NCBI RefSeq assembly: GCF_901000735.1
Contig: NC_081550.1
Span: forward strand, 3,678,669-3,742,668
Length of the DNA stretch: 64,000 bases
Direction: 5' to 3'
DNA from: Corylus avellana
Lineage: Eukaryota > Streptophyta > Magnoliopsida > Fagales > Betulaceae
Shown here: piece by piece, positions 1 to 12,400 of the stretch
Layout of the letters: each line of letters begins with the position of its first letter
Numbering within the stretch: the stretch's first letter is position 1
Translations under genes and position numbers: made by a program
Notes under the pieces: generated by a model
What the model saw: only the letters and a program-made list of their open reading frames with translations
Told to the model about the DNA's origin: nothing
The model's database searches: none

Positions 1-832
1 ACATTGTTGACCCTAAAACTCATCGTTGAAATCGAAAGTCTAAAAAGATCTTTCTCAAAAGTCAAACCATTGACCGAAGACATCTTCAAAATTGACGAAG
101 AACAACTGTCAGATACTGCGAGTTCAATCGTAGTGTTGTCTTTCGTCCCCTTACGTTAATTGGATTCTCTGTGTTGGGTTTTTAACGTCAAAAGATTTCA
201 ACCTTGACCGGAAACATTCAAATGCTTAAGTTAACACTCTTATTTAAAACGAAAGAATATAACAATGAGTTAGAGTTTTTTGAGATGGATCGACCCCTTT
301 TACCTGAAACGTTCCATTCCTTCGATAAGGTTTTAGGTAACCATTTTCATATAGTTGTTCCATATTCATATGATGGTTGAAAAATAGTGGAAGGTGGTTG
401 AGAGATAATGGTTGACACACTTATATAGTGTTTGAAAGATAATCTCCTTGGAAGTAGCTGACTAATTTATGTGATCGTAATTTATTTGAATGAGACTGTT
501 TGAGTGTGACTCATAATTAATTTTATTCAACTTCCCTTTTAAAAATTAATTGTTGAAATTAGAGATTTTAAAATTTCTGAATAGTACTCTCATTAGTTTC
601 ATGATGATGCTTTTTTAATTAGTCTCTCTTGCATATTCTTTTACATTATTTTAGTCATTTGTGCACGAGTTGTCTTACATCTATTATTAAATTTCTGATG
701 ATGAATTCAAACTTATATCTCTTTTTAAATTATTGAATAATTTTATTCATCACCATTCATCTTTTAAATGTGACTTGGTTTCTTTAATTAAAAAGTTTTA
801 GCATTTTGTTTTTCTTCAAGTTTTTATATATT
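1..832. other. intergenic, no gene seen
   Basis: AT-rich sequence with no open frame longer than a few dozen codons and no similarity to a family I recognise. It ends where the left arm of a fold-back element begins. Confidence 0.5.
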
Positions 833-1496
833 GGAATGGTCATGATCTGTTTAAAGAGATCCAACGACCACAATGATGTCACGTGTCCCACTAAATAAAA
901 AATAATAAAATATTATTTAACATTTTTTTTTAAATAAAAAAATATAATTGTTTTGTTTTGTTTGTTTTTTTTCATTTGGCCTTTTGGGGTGACCGAATCA
1001 CCCCAAAGACAACCGTTTGGCCGAAACCACCCCCATGACCCTTGGGGGTGGCCGGGTCATGGGGGTGGTTCGGCCACCCCTAAAAGCTAAATAAAAAAAA
1101 ATAAAAAAATGATTTGGCCATTAGGGGTGGCCGAACCACCTCCGAGGACAACCGTTTGGCCGAAGCCACCCCATCACCCTTGGGGGTGGTTTGGCCACCC
1201 CTAAAGGCTAAATAATTTTTTTTTTTTTTTATAAAAAAAAATGATTTGGCCCTTGGGGGTGACTTTGGCCTGTGGCCACCCCCAAGGGCCAAATTATTAT
1301 TATTATTTTTTTTTTGGAGCGGGAGTAGCGGTTTGAGGTGGCCAAAGCCACCCTCAGGCCAAACGATGGCCCTTAAGGAGTGGCTTGGCCACCCCAAAGG
1401 GTCAGATAAAAAAAAAAGAAATTATATTTTATTATTTTTTATTTAGTGAAATACATGGTGTCGTGGTCATTGGAGAGATTCTGATCATGAACCGAA
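833..1496. mobile_element. fold-back (long-TIR) element with GC-rich core
   Basis: The left arm (about 833-930) and right arm (about 1415-1496) are inverted copies: both carry GGTCATGATC or GTTCATGATC at the outside and CACTAAATAAAAAATAATAA further in. The core (about 975-1400) is several imperfect copies of a palindromic module rich in GGGGTGGCC and CCACCCC, separated by A/T tracts. No transposase is present, so this is a non-autonomous DNA transposon, probably Mutator-like by arm length. A clear target duplication was not found. Open frames here are by-products of the palindrome. The remnant at 43030-43165 has the same arm sequence. Confidence 0.7.
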
Positions 1497-2169
1497 TTCT
1501 CTCTTATTCATTTTAGACTGTAGACAATCCGATTCCTTATATATTGTTTTTAGTTTTCTCCGTTCGAGGGACGTGTGGCAGCTCACCTACCCCTTAAATA
1601 ACGCCTAACGCAAGTGGCCGCTGGAAACACGCGTGTTCAACAACAGCGGCCGCCGACAAAACACGATCCTATCTGGAGCGGGTCGCTACATTCTTGGAAT
1701 CTCCTCCGGTAGATCTACATGGGACCATGTCCCAAGCAAACAATTTTGATTTGGACACGTGTACTCACTCACTCCTCAACCAATAATATTTCAGACAACC
1801 CGTTAAAGTAAAGCCAGATAGAGAATGAGTAAAGACAAAGGTTTGGAAACGAATTTTTAATAGTAATTCAAATAATAAATATAAGATAAGTGAGCAAATT
1901 ATTTAAGACATGCTTGGATGAGTGTTACAAAAGTTCTCTCATATTTATTATATAAATTATTAATATACCATATTTTTTGAAACCAACCCCTGTATTTATC
2001 ATTTTGTTTTTGTTTTTGTTTTTGTTTTTGTTTTTATATGTATTATGCTTATTTTCTTATGGACATTGCCAATTTGCCAGTATTTGCCACCAATTTAAAT
2101 ATTTAACTACCAACAACAAAAAAAAAAAAAAAAAGGAAAAAAAAGGGGGAAAAAACTCTCTTCTTATTT
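1497..2169. other. intergenic, no gene seen
   Basis: No gene is visible. 1560-1740 is more GC-rich than its surroundings and has CACGTGTAC and CGCGTG-type words that would suit a promoter, but no gene follows it. Confidence 0.4.
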
Positions 2170-2188
2170 AAGTCTTTCTTATCCAGTT

Positions 2189-2287
2189 TTCCAAAATGTA
2201 GCTCAATGGACTGAGACCGTGCCTAATGAAGTGGGGGTCACTGACTCGAATTCTTCTTACCCCTCTTATACAGACATGTCAAAAGAA
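2189..2287 (+). mobile_element. tRNA-derived SINE, copy 1
   Basis: About 95 bp with an A-box-like start (GTAGCTCAATGGAC), a B-box-like GACTCGAATTC, and the family tail ACATGTCAAAAGAAAA. It is flanked by 19-bp direct repeats, aagtctttcttatccagtt (2170-2188) and aagtctttcttatcaagtt (2288-2306), with one mismatch. These are the target-site duplication made by LINE-driven retroposition. Related copies are at 20025, 35829 and 61900. Confidence 0.85.
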
Positions 2288-2623
2288 AAGTCTTTCTTAT
2301 CAAGTTGTTATTAAATGTCTTTTATCCTTGATATTTTTCTTTTTTCTTTTTTATTTTTATTTATATTTTTTCCCCTCTTGGTATTTTAGTCTTGAAATGT
2401 TGCATCATTTAATGTGCTTGATATCTTCCTCCTTTTTTTTTTTTTTTTTATTTTATTTATAACGTTCAAAACCTTTGATATACATGGTACCATAGGCCGG
2501 CCTATCAACATCCATTTACAATGACTAGATTTAGACCTTAACTTCCTACTTAAGTTGCTTGAATGCCATCTACATCCGACTGCACACTGGACTTTGACTC
2601 CTACAACAACATCATCATCAAGA

Positions 2624-2920
2624 GCAAACGATGCCATGCTTTTGCTGCCCCCAAAGTTGCCAGTTGGAATGCATCCCGAGAGAAAAAATGGTCCCTAGCA
2701 TTATTTCATCGTGAAATGGACGACTACTTCCACATATAATGAGATCTTTATATATATTCCTCCAACAACTTCATCATAAAGAGTGAGCAATTCGATGCTT
2801 CTACCACCCCAAAGTTGCCCCTCGAGATGCATCCAAAAAGAAAAAATGGTCCCTAAACATTACTTCACCGCAGAATGGAGGACTACTTCCACATATAATG
2901 AGATCTTTATTTATATTCGT
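2624..2920. repeat. two-copy tandem duplication, about 155-bp period
   Basis: Unit 1 (about 2624-2758) and unit 2 (about 2783-2920) share CCCCAAAGTTGCC, GAGAAAAAATGGTCCC or AAAGAAAAAATGGTCCC, and GACTACTTCCACATATAATG. No coding meaning was found. Confidence 0.75.
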
Positions 2921-2999
2921 ATGGACACTTGGCATTATCTCAATGATGCCTTGAGATTTTTGTCTTCAATTCATTCTGGCTTTGAAGAGGTTTAGAGGT

Positions 3000-4430
3000 G
3001 GAAAGTCATGGTCCATGCCTCCCCGTGGACCATATGCAGAATTGATGGGGCACCTTCTTGAAACCACGAGTGAAAAGCTCATAAAACAACAAACTTTGAT
3101 GCACTAATTCTACCCTAAAATATTAATTTAAATAATTAAATTTTTTAGTTTAATTTTTTAGCAGAATTATGATTTTATATGATATCAAAGTAGTCAAAAA
3201 AGTGTTGAACGGTGTAATTTAACAAAGATCGTCCGTGCCCACTCACCTATCTAGACTCCTATTGTTGTGTTTTATCCTAGCATTAGGCATCATTTGGCAA
3301 TGGATAATTGGGTTTGTGATGTTTGGTTTCAAAGTTGTTGATGTGATATAAAGTAAATAGAAATTAGAATTTTTTATACAAAAATGTGCAAATGTTTTGT
3401 TTTGTAATTAATTTTTTATTTGAATAGTAATAAAAAATTACTAGTGTGATATTAAAAGTAAGAATGTTGAGAAGTTGGAAAAAATTTGGACTTTGGCCTC
3501 TCCATTGCCAAACGGAGCTAGTGTTATAGATGACAATGGATTTAGATCCCTTATTGCATGAGGTGCAATACATTTGTCATGGGTCGGCTGTGCATGTTAA
3601 ATGAAAAGCGAAGATCGTGCCATAAATGCAAAAACGAATTAAAAGGGGAAAAAAAAAAAAAAACTAATTTTGAGTGTTTTTTTGGTGAGTATGGGTGGTT
3701 TGGCCGCCTCAAATCAACTACATAGAAGTGGCTGAACCACGCTTTTAGGGGTCCACCCCACTAGAAACAACCATTGCATTATTGGTTCAATTTGGACTGT
3801 CTAAAACAAAAATATTGCATGAGATCTAAATCTGTGGTAATAACTAGTAGAAAATGTTAACCTTTGATCATCCCTTTCAACCCTTTTGTTAGAACAAAAA
3901 GGTGTGATGTTGCTTTTAAATGGCTATAGCCTAAGCGAAAAAGTGTGGCTAATATTACTTCCTATTAGTGGCTAAGGCAAAGCCCATCATAGCATAGTAG
4001 TAGACCTGATTATGAAACGAGGTTGGGGCATTTTCAATGATTTCATTCATGACTTTAATGGTCTAGATGAAGACTTTGTGCATTTCTTTATTTCGTAACA
4101 TCAATCAATGTGTCAAATTTCTTATGGGTGTCTATCAAGATCAGTAGAATGTGAAAAAAAAAACTATATGGTACCACACAATGCCAATGGCCATACCAAT
4201 AGGCCACAAAAGAGTAAATACATGCAAGCATGAATGGGTAGGTAAGTATTTAGAGTAGTACAATTTTTACTATAATTTTGTTATCACGTGGTGGTACATA
4301 TTTTATGAGCCGAATAATGCTACTCTTGTAAAAAGGAGCGCTAGGCATATTGCCACATAAAATTTTAGTGTTTGACATTGTAAGTATTACGTATACTGCA
4401 TGTGAATTTATAAGATATTTGTAATAAAAA
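3000..4430. other. intergenic, with a remnant of a GC-rich element
   Basis: No gene is seen. 3640-3780 holds a poly-A tract followed by GGGTGGTTTGGCCGCC and GGGGTCCACCCC words, apparently a decayed copy of the GC-rich core found in other elements of this window. Confidence 0.4.
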
Positions 4431-4892
4431 TTAGGGAAAACATTACAAAACTCATTTGAACTTCCACTCGTTTTGAAAGTATATTTCAAAGTTAAAAAAC
4501 TCTTAATTAAGAATATCGAACGTTTAATTTCTTTTAATTAATCCATTTCGTTATAATTTTATGTTAAATCTTGTCAAAATTTCAAAATACCCTTGCTTTT
4601 TTATTAAAAAAAAAAAAAATTTAAAGATTAATGTTTTTTTTCTTATATATATATATATATATATATAAACATTTTTTCAATATTTTTGCAACATCTTTAA
4701 TTTATTTATTTTTAATAAAAAAGGGGTATTTGAGAGTTTTGTACAGATTAAATCTAATGGAAAATCCTAACAGAAGAGGGTATTTGGAAGAAATTAAAAG
4801 TTTGATACCCCATAATTGAGAGTTTTTACACTTTGAAGGGTACTGTCCAAATGAGTGAAAGTTCGAAAAAGTTTTTTAAAGTTTCTCCTAAA
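4431..4892. mobile_element. fold-back MITE-like element
   Basis: Long inverted repeats: the left arm runs inward from TTAGGGAAAAC through CTTCCACTCGTTTTG to TTTAATTTC. The right arm is its reverse complement, ending GTTTCTCCTAA. The loop holds an (AT)n tract at 4645-4668. No coding capacity. The element at 43679-44150 has similar ends (TTAGGGAAAACTTTA). Confidence 0.7.
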
Positions 4893-5539
4893 TAGATATA
4901 AAGAGTGGCGCTCATATTAGCTATATTTAGCTAATATTATGAGTTTTCGCTCTCCAGAATATTAGCTACACACTAGGTATACTGTGTTTGTTTTTTTCTT
5001 TGATTAAGTGTTGGCAAAAATATAATAAAAAGATAATATTTAAAAGTAAGTATTGAATAAAACAAAAAATCTATTGAAGTGTATAATAAAAAAACAGTAA
5101 TTAAAATAAAAAATTATATTTTTTTATTAATTAAAATAACTACTATCGCCGGAGATGCTCAACGTTTATACAATTTCACCTGTATAAATGGAAACGTACC
5201 TAACCTAAACCAAGCATTAAAAAAAAAATAATAGCACAGGACAATGACCAACTTCCAACTGAAAACTACCTACCACCCCCTTTCCCCCCATATCCAATGC
5301 CCATTAATGGTGGCGATGATATTCATGCCAAGAAAATTTGAATCACACACAAAAACACCATAAATAACCCAAAACAGAAACGCAAAAATTAAAATACAGA
5401 CAAAACACACAATTTTAACTTTCACATCTTCCACCAACCAAACACGGCTTGGGCTTTGGTTTCAAACAACGTCACGTTCCCTTTACCTTCTCTTCAACCC
5501 CACCTAAACCAAGTTCTTTAATTTTTAGAATATACAAAA

Positions 5540-5643
5540 AAAAAAAGAGAAAAGAATCTCCTAAACTACAAAACCCCCAATTTTAATTTCAAAAATCCTA
5601 ATTTCTAGGGTTTCTATTCCGCAGCCTTCCCTTGATTTTTCAG
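5540..5643 (+). other. possible 5'UTR exon of HMGCL
   Basis: The sequence is pyrimidine-rich and ends TTTTTCAG followed by GTCCGT, a weak donor. It is preceded by an A/T-rich stretch about 850 bp upstream of the start codon. A leader intron is common in plant housekeeping genes. The start of transcription and the acceptor before 6492 (perhaps CATTCCAG near 6466) are guesses. Confidence 0.35.
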
Positions 5644-6491
5644 GTCCGTTTATCTGTTCTCTATCTGGGTTTTCTCTGATTCTTGATATGCTCTGTTTGG
5701 TTGCCCAGAAAGTGGAGAAAATTATAGGAAAGGAGGAATCTTGGTTGAGTTGAGGATTCATTTTTCTGTGAAAATTGGGAGTTTGGGGGTTCTTTTATGT
5801 TACTCTGTTTTATTGGCAAGCAAACAGAGGGGTTTTACATGGTCTTGTTTGAATTTTAATTTAACAGTTTGAATCCCATTGTTTTGGAGCTGAGTTGATG
5901 TTTTCCTTTTTGTTGTTGTTGAGCCCTTGATTGGGTTTTCTTCAATATCATGATTTCAAAGGGAAAGAATTTGGTTTCCCCATTATTTTTTGTTTTCTAA
6001 TTTTGTAAGTGACGAAATTATATTTACAGTTTCTGGTTTATAACATTTCCCATAATTGACTTAAATCAACATCATATATTTTCAGCCTGTGGCTTCTGCT
6101 TACACATTAATTATAGCCTGTGTTACTGAATTTCTTTATCTAGAAATTCTGCTAATGCATTTTCCATAATCAGTAGTTTCGACGCTAGGCGACTCGATTT
6201 TAAAATGTTTTTCAATGCTTTAGCTGGTTTGATAGTTGTCTACTTGTACTTCTTTCTGCTAAGACATGAGAGTATTGCTTATATTTTGTTTTCACTTTAT
6301 TTGGTAGGAGGTCTGAATGTTGAATCCTTTTACTTGTGGTAGATGAATCTAAATTGAAATGAATAAATATGTGTATTCTTGATAATGTGCTGGAGTTTTC
6401 TTAAAGAGGTAGACATGCATTTGTGATCGAGTTCAAGACTTACTTGTGTCATGCATTCATTCCAGTTTTGCTGTTTACTTCTACTTCAATC

Positions 6492-9400
6492 ATGTCGAGT
6501 TTGGAGGAACCACTTGGTTTAGACAAGCTGCCAAGCATGAGTACTATTGATAGCATTCAGAGGTTCTCATCTGGTGCTTGCCGGCCAAGAGTAGATGATA
6601 TGGGAATGGGGAACTGCTGGATTGAAGGAAGGACTTGCAGCTCATCCAACAGTTGCAAGTGAGTGAGATTTCATATATTTTCACTATTTTGTCCTTCCAA
6701 TGCTTAAACCATCTTTGTTGTACAATGTGCGTCATACAATGCCCTTTTCTTAGTCATTTATTTTTTCTTTTTGTTTACAATTTTGTATGTTTCTCCTATT
6801 CATAGTTGCACACGTGTTTGGTGGTATATGCCTTTTTCTAAATAATTTTGTTAGTAAAGCGTACCTAGATCGATAAATTGTGTTCATCCTCATGGAATAA
6901 GTTTCAATTTTGTTGGTTTATATTCGATAATATCTTTTCTTTTAGTGTTTTTTTTTTTTGAATTCTTTATCAATGAAAAGACGCAGTTGCTGCCTATACA
7001 GTGAAGTTATGAGAGACTCTGCCACATGAGCTCTAGCTCAAATGCCATCTCCTCCTTTTGTAAGAATGTGTGGAGGGTGAATTCTCATCCTCCAGACTCA
7101 CTGGATGCAACTTACAAATAAAAAATGTCTCTCTTTCTCTCTCTTTTTTTTTTTCTTCCCTATTTTATTCTCTCTTTGCAAGTCCTAGTGTTAAACAGAC
7201 ATTTTGTTGCGATGAAGACGCTATATTTCTAATAAAATAATTGTAAAGTGAGCCATTTTCTCTATCATCTACCTTCTAGCTTAAAATAAGAGTCTTTTAT
7301 GTAGTTCATTTTCTTCTATTATACACTTGCATATCTAAATGGAAAAGAAAAAGCGCCTGCACAGGCTTTTTTTCTTTTAGTTTCTCTTTGGCTGACAAGT
7401 GAAATGCGCCTTCTAAACATTTATGAAGGCAAAAAGGACAAGATTGTAGAACTTCCATTTCTAGATGTGGATCAAAACAATATTTTCGTGCAATAATCTC
7501 TAGGGAAATGGTTTACTACTAATTGTTTCTTGCCTTTGTTGTACCTCCATTATGAAGTCTAATTGTCAGATTCATCAGCTGGCTATATTATTAATTTAAA
7601 AAATTACTTTAGTTTAAATTGCCAATTTCAATCTATTAATTTCATACCCTCAATCTCTATCCATTTGCAGTGAAGATTATGAAGAGTATTCAAGGGAGGC
7701 ATTCCCATGGAGAAGACACACAAGAGACATGTGCCAAGGTGATTCCCTCAAGAGAAGGTCTTTGAGCTTAGGCCGAAGTACCCTGGTCTTTGGAAATGGT
7801 TGTGATTCACGGTACATTCCAGACCATCAGTACAACTCTAAGTGCAATGAACAAGACATAAGGGAGGTGACAAATAAGGTGATTTGATTTGCGAAATAGA
7901 ACTTTTTGTGTCTGTAATCTGCCTTCATATGATTGCTCTAATAATCTTTTGTTGGATATGTAGAATTCTCTTTCTTGAGATGAAAAATTTGTTCTTTTCT
8001 CATGGTGGTATTTATCCCACGGCTCCATAACTAAGGGTGTTTTTGTTATTTTTTCCTTTTGTATTTGTTTTAGCACACAAAAATCCATTTCACAATTTGT
8101 TGGCTTGTCACTAACTTATTTGTACTGTTCTCTCCCTGATCTTTAATTGGTTAATGCAGTTTTTGAGAGGTATACCGAAGTTTGTAAAGATAGTGGAAGT
8201 TGGTCCAAGAGATGGGTTACAGAATGAGAAGAATATTGTACCTACTGCTGTAAAGATTGAATTGATTCATAGATTAGTATCTTCTGGATTGTCAGTTGTT
8301 GAGGCTACAAGTTTTGTATCTCCTAAATGGGTTCCTCAGGTAACATTGCTTACTATTTCAAGTTGACACTGTAACTTTAATTATCTTTTACTGTACTAAA
8401 GCTTTATAAGTTTGATTTTTGTCAGAATACTAATTGCCACCAATTTCCATAAAATACCTAATCAATATATCATCACTAGGGATTCTTATAATGATTTTGT
8501 TCCCCAAAATATGATTTATGTAAAGGCATCAGGATTGGACATTGTTTTGATGGCCAACCAATGAACACTGATAATGTTTCTCTTCTAGAATTCATGGATT
8601 GATCTATAGTTGCATATTCTATGTGCGTTGTTTCACAATTTAACATCTTGCTTTGCTGTTGAGAGTGAAGAATAAATTGAACAACTGAACTTGTAACTTC
8701 ATGTTACAGGGATATAATGACAATATATTGTAATGATTTTTTTCAAGAGTTCAAACCGATATCATACTGTAGCATGAAGAGACACCCTTACTGACAAACC
8801 TGAGACTCTCTTTTAGTGGAGTATATGAAGACTCTTTTACTTTTGAGTTGACACCTTATTATAGGGAAAAAAGAAAAAAAGAAAAAAGAATTAGCTGCAG
8901 AAAATGAAAAGGAAAAGCCAACTGGAAACATCAAGATAAACAAAAGAACAATAATGGATAATTCAGGAGAATCCTCATAAACTAATCATGCCAAAACATA
9001 TCGCGAGAGCCATCCCCTACCATGTACTTGATGAAGTCTGAAAATAGATCCCATCCACTTCAAATTCCTTTCCACAAGCTCGATCAATGCGAGCCTCTCT
9101 CTAATTTTGTCTTCGAGATTAGCATTTCTTGTCTGTGCTCAAGAAGCCATCTTCTCATGGAAATTTTTCCTATTTCTTTCCCGTTGGAGAATAAGGATGT
9201 ACAATGAAAGATTATTGTAAATCCTTTCTAACCAGCTGTATTTTCAAGAAGGCCCTGTATTATTTAATTTCAATTGTATGTCCTGCACTGGATGTTTCTG
9301 AAAAACTTTTGGACACACTCAGTGTTACAAAATGATCAAGATATCCATCTGCTTGGGGCTGGATATATGATATCTTGATGTATTTGTTTAGATTATATTT

Positions 9401-12400
9401 CTTGCATCTCAGATTTTTAGTTTGACACAACGGTTGATACTTATGGTTTGTGGACTGTTTCTTGTTCTTTTAAGGAATGTTTCTACATGTTCAATGTTTA
9501 ATTTTTTTTGTCAAGCATCTTTCATTTGTAATGAATTTATGACTCTTAGTTACTATTGTTTCTTAAACGTAGACTATCAGTAGCAAACAGATCTGCTCTC
9601 TCTCTCTCTGATTATGTTGATGGCATAATTGTTTTATTATTGAATATAAGAGACTTACTCCGGTTGTAAATGAAGGTATCCTATTTTAATATTATTCCAT
9701 TACTTTTTCAGCTGGCAGATGCAAAGGACGTAATGGAAGCAGTTTGTAATTTGGAGGGTGCTAGATTGCCTGTTCTGACACCTAATTTAAAAGTGGGTAA
9801 TCTAGACAAACCACAGGAGTTCCAGTAATGGTATCATATTTTGATGGGGATCCTCTGAACTGCTTCATTTGCTTCTTCCAGGGCTTTGAAGCAGCTGTTG
9901 CAGCTGGTACTAAGGAAGTTGCAGTCTTTGCATCAGCTTCTGAGTCATTTTCAAAGTCAAACATCAATTGTAGCATTGAAGATAGTCTTGCTCGTTACCG
10001 TGCTGTTACTCATGCTGCTAAAAAGCTCTCAATTCCTGTGCGAGGGTATGTCTTATTTTTCTGTTTCCGTTTATCTTTGTGTGTGTATATGCGCACTTGT
10101 GTAATATTCTTCGCTTGTTGCCTCCTAATCTTTCCATTTGTAAGCTACAGCTAGCAAGAGTTAGTTATTTATGTTAGAATATAAATTAAATAATAAAATC
10201 CGTCTCTTACTATTAGCTTACGTTTTTGGGATAAGTGGTGATTTAACATAGTAACAAAGCAAAGGCCCTGAGTTTGAACCCTATCTCCGTTATTTACCTC
10301 TCATTTCAATTAAATATTTCACGTGTTACGCCTTATCTATTAAGAAAGAGTTTGAGCCCACATGAGAGGCCAAGTGTTAAAGTATAAAATAAATGATCAA
10401 ATTCATCTATTTTTATCAGCTTAAGCTTTTAGGATAAGTGGTGATTTAACATGTTGCTCCATTTATGGTTTTATATTCCCTTTGCATGGATCTTTTTATG
10501 TGATGGATACCCAGTATAACATATATGCCTCGTTTTGCCTAAGGTAGGGTATGGAAAAGTATTGGCTTCAGGAGTTCTCTATTGGTTTAGTGAATAAAAG
10601 GAGACACTACATGTAGATTTCAAAATATGGATTCTATAGCTATTACATGTTGGCATCGTTATTCTTTTAGTTGGACTTCATGTGTGAATGCTTCTATTGA
10701 AATAAACAGTTATAACTTGAAGTGGCTCTGAGATGAATGAGTTGGAATTGAACTTTGATAGGTATGTGTCGTGCGTAGTTGGCTGTCCGGTGGAAGGAGC
10801 CATTCCTCCTTCAAGAGTTGCATATGTGGCAAAGGAACTGTATGACATGGGTTGCTTTGAAATTTCCCTTGGTGACACAGTCGGAGTTGCTACTCCAGGT
10901 AAATGTCTTGATGGACTTCTCTCCTAAATTAAAAATGTTTCTACTGAGGTGGTTTATTCCTGCAACTTCCTTGCATTGGACAAACCTTTTTCATGTCCAG
11001 ATGTATCAACAATCACTTATTTGATTATAAGAATTTGATAATTTTATTCCCTTGTCAAAATCTTATTTATGCCATATTTTGGGCTTCTTTAACGTGTCAA
11101 ATTTTGTTGCCTATATTTTAGTTTGAGAAAAGATGGGTTTTTGTCATATCTTGCCCTTTTTCTTAGGTTGAGTGCCTTTCATTCTACGGTGCTATGAAGA
11201 TTTTCAGTTACTTTTAGGCTAATGTTTGGCATGAAATTTGCCCTATCAGGTTGTTCTTGGTTGATGATACCTGAGATTGTGATGGCGAAATTACTCAAAA
11301 AATTAATGGCTTTTATCGGCTTCCACATTATGGGTCTGTGTGGCCATATGCCAAAAGACCATGATAGTTTAATGCTTTTTATCCCTTCTAAACATTGAAA
11401 ACCTGTTTTAATGTTCGTTTGACTTGATAATTCTTTTACCGAGACTTTTGAAACTTTTACAAAAAAGGATTTGCTCTCTACAGCTAGTGAGTTTCAGTGT
11501 TCAACATATCTTTTCTAAATTCTGCCTATATTTAGGAAGACAGTTTGTATGTTTACAGTTATTTGCATTCTTGCATGATTGTCTACTTTCTGCGGACAAT
11601 TTAGTTCAATGTAGATTAAACAAATTTGGAAGGTCCAACACAAAATCCTGCTTCACGCTTTCACACATAGAGAGATGGAAAGCCTGTTACAGCATTAGAC
11701 TCTTCTAATTCGGGGCCTTTTCTGGTTACATAGTTGTTCCTCTTGTCAATCTTGCATTTTGGCATTTCCTATGCTAAACATAAGTATTTGTGATGTTCTC
11801 TCTCGCCATCCCGTTTATACTAAACATAACTATTTGTGATGTTCTCTCTAGCCATCCCATTGATGATCTGTCATTTACTCCTCATTTCTTGCCTGTGTCC
11901 TCATTGACAACTTATATAAAAATAAAAATAAAAGTTAAAAGAGGGAAATTCAATTTAATAGACCTACATTGGTCATAACAGAGTAGAAGTATCCCCTCAC
12001 TTCATCAATCCTGTCCAGTTTTGTATCGAGCAATTCCCTTGTCAATCTCTCTCCAGAAACACTGAATTGAGATGGTCTATTGGTTCCCATGGTACCTTCT
12101 AAACATTTTTCTTTCCTGGTCTCTCATTTATACTCCAAGTCTTCTTAGGCAAAAGCTCTTATTTTTGTATTTTTTATTTTCCTTAAATCTGGCAGCTTTC
12201 ACTCTATCTATTTATCTTATTTACAAGCTTTCACTCTATCTGCAGCATTACTACCACTAGGTCTTAAGTTCTATCTTGTTATATTCTTCTAGTTCTAGCG
12301 CTTCTTAACTTCAAATTGAATCAATTCCTTAAGATTTATCTTATATGTCAGCAGAATCATCGAGTCATACATTTTGAAGTCTATCATGTGGATATTGTTG

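Noticed and set aside
1080..1397. 105-codon minus-strand open frame
   Set aside because: Lies wholly within the GC-rich core and poly-A/T tracts of the fold-back element at 833-1496.
6423..6491. Upstream extension of HMG-CoA lyase (23 residues)
   Set aside because: The frame opens with GTG, not ATG; the ATG at 6492 matches the known plant N-terminus.
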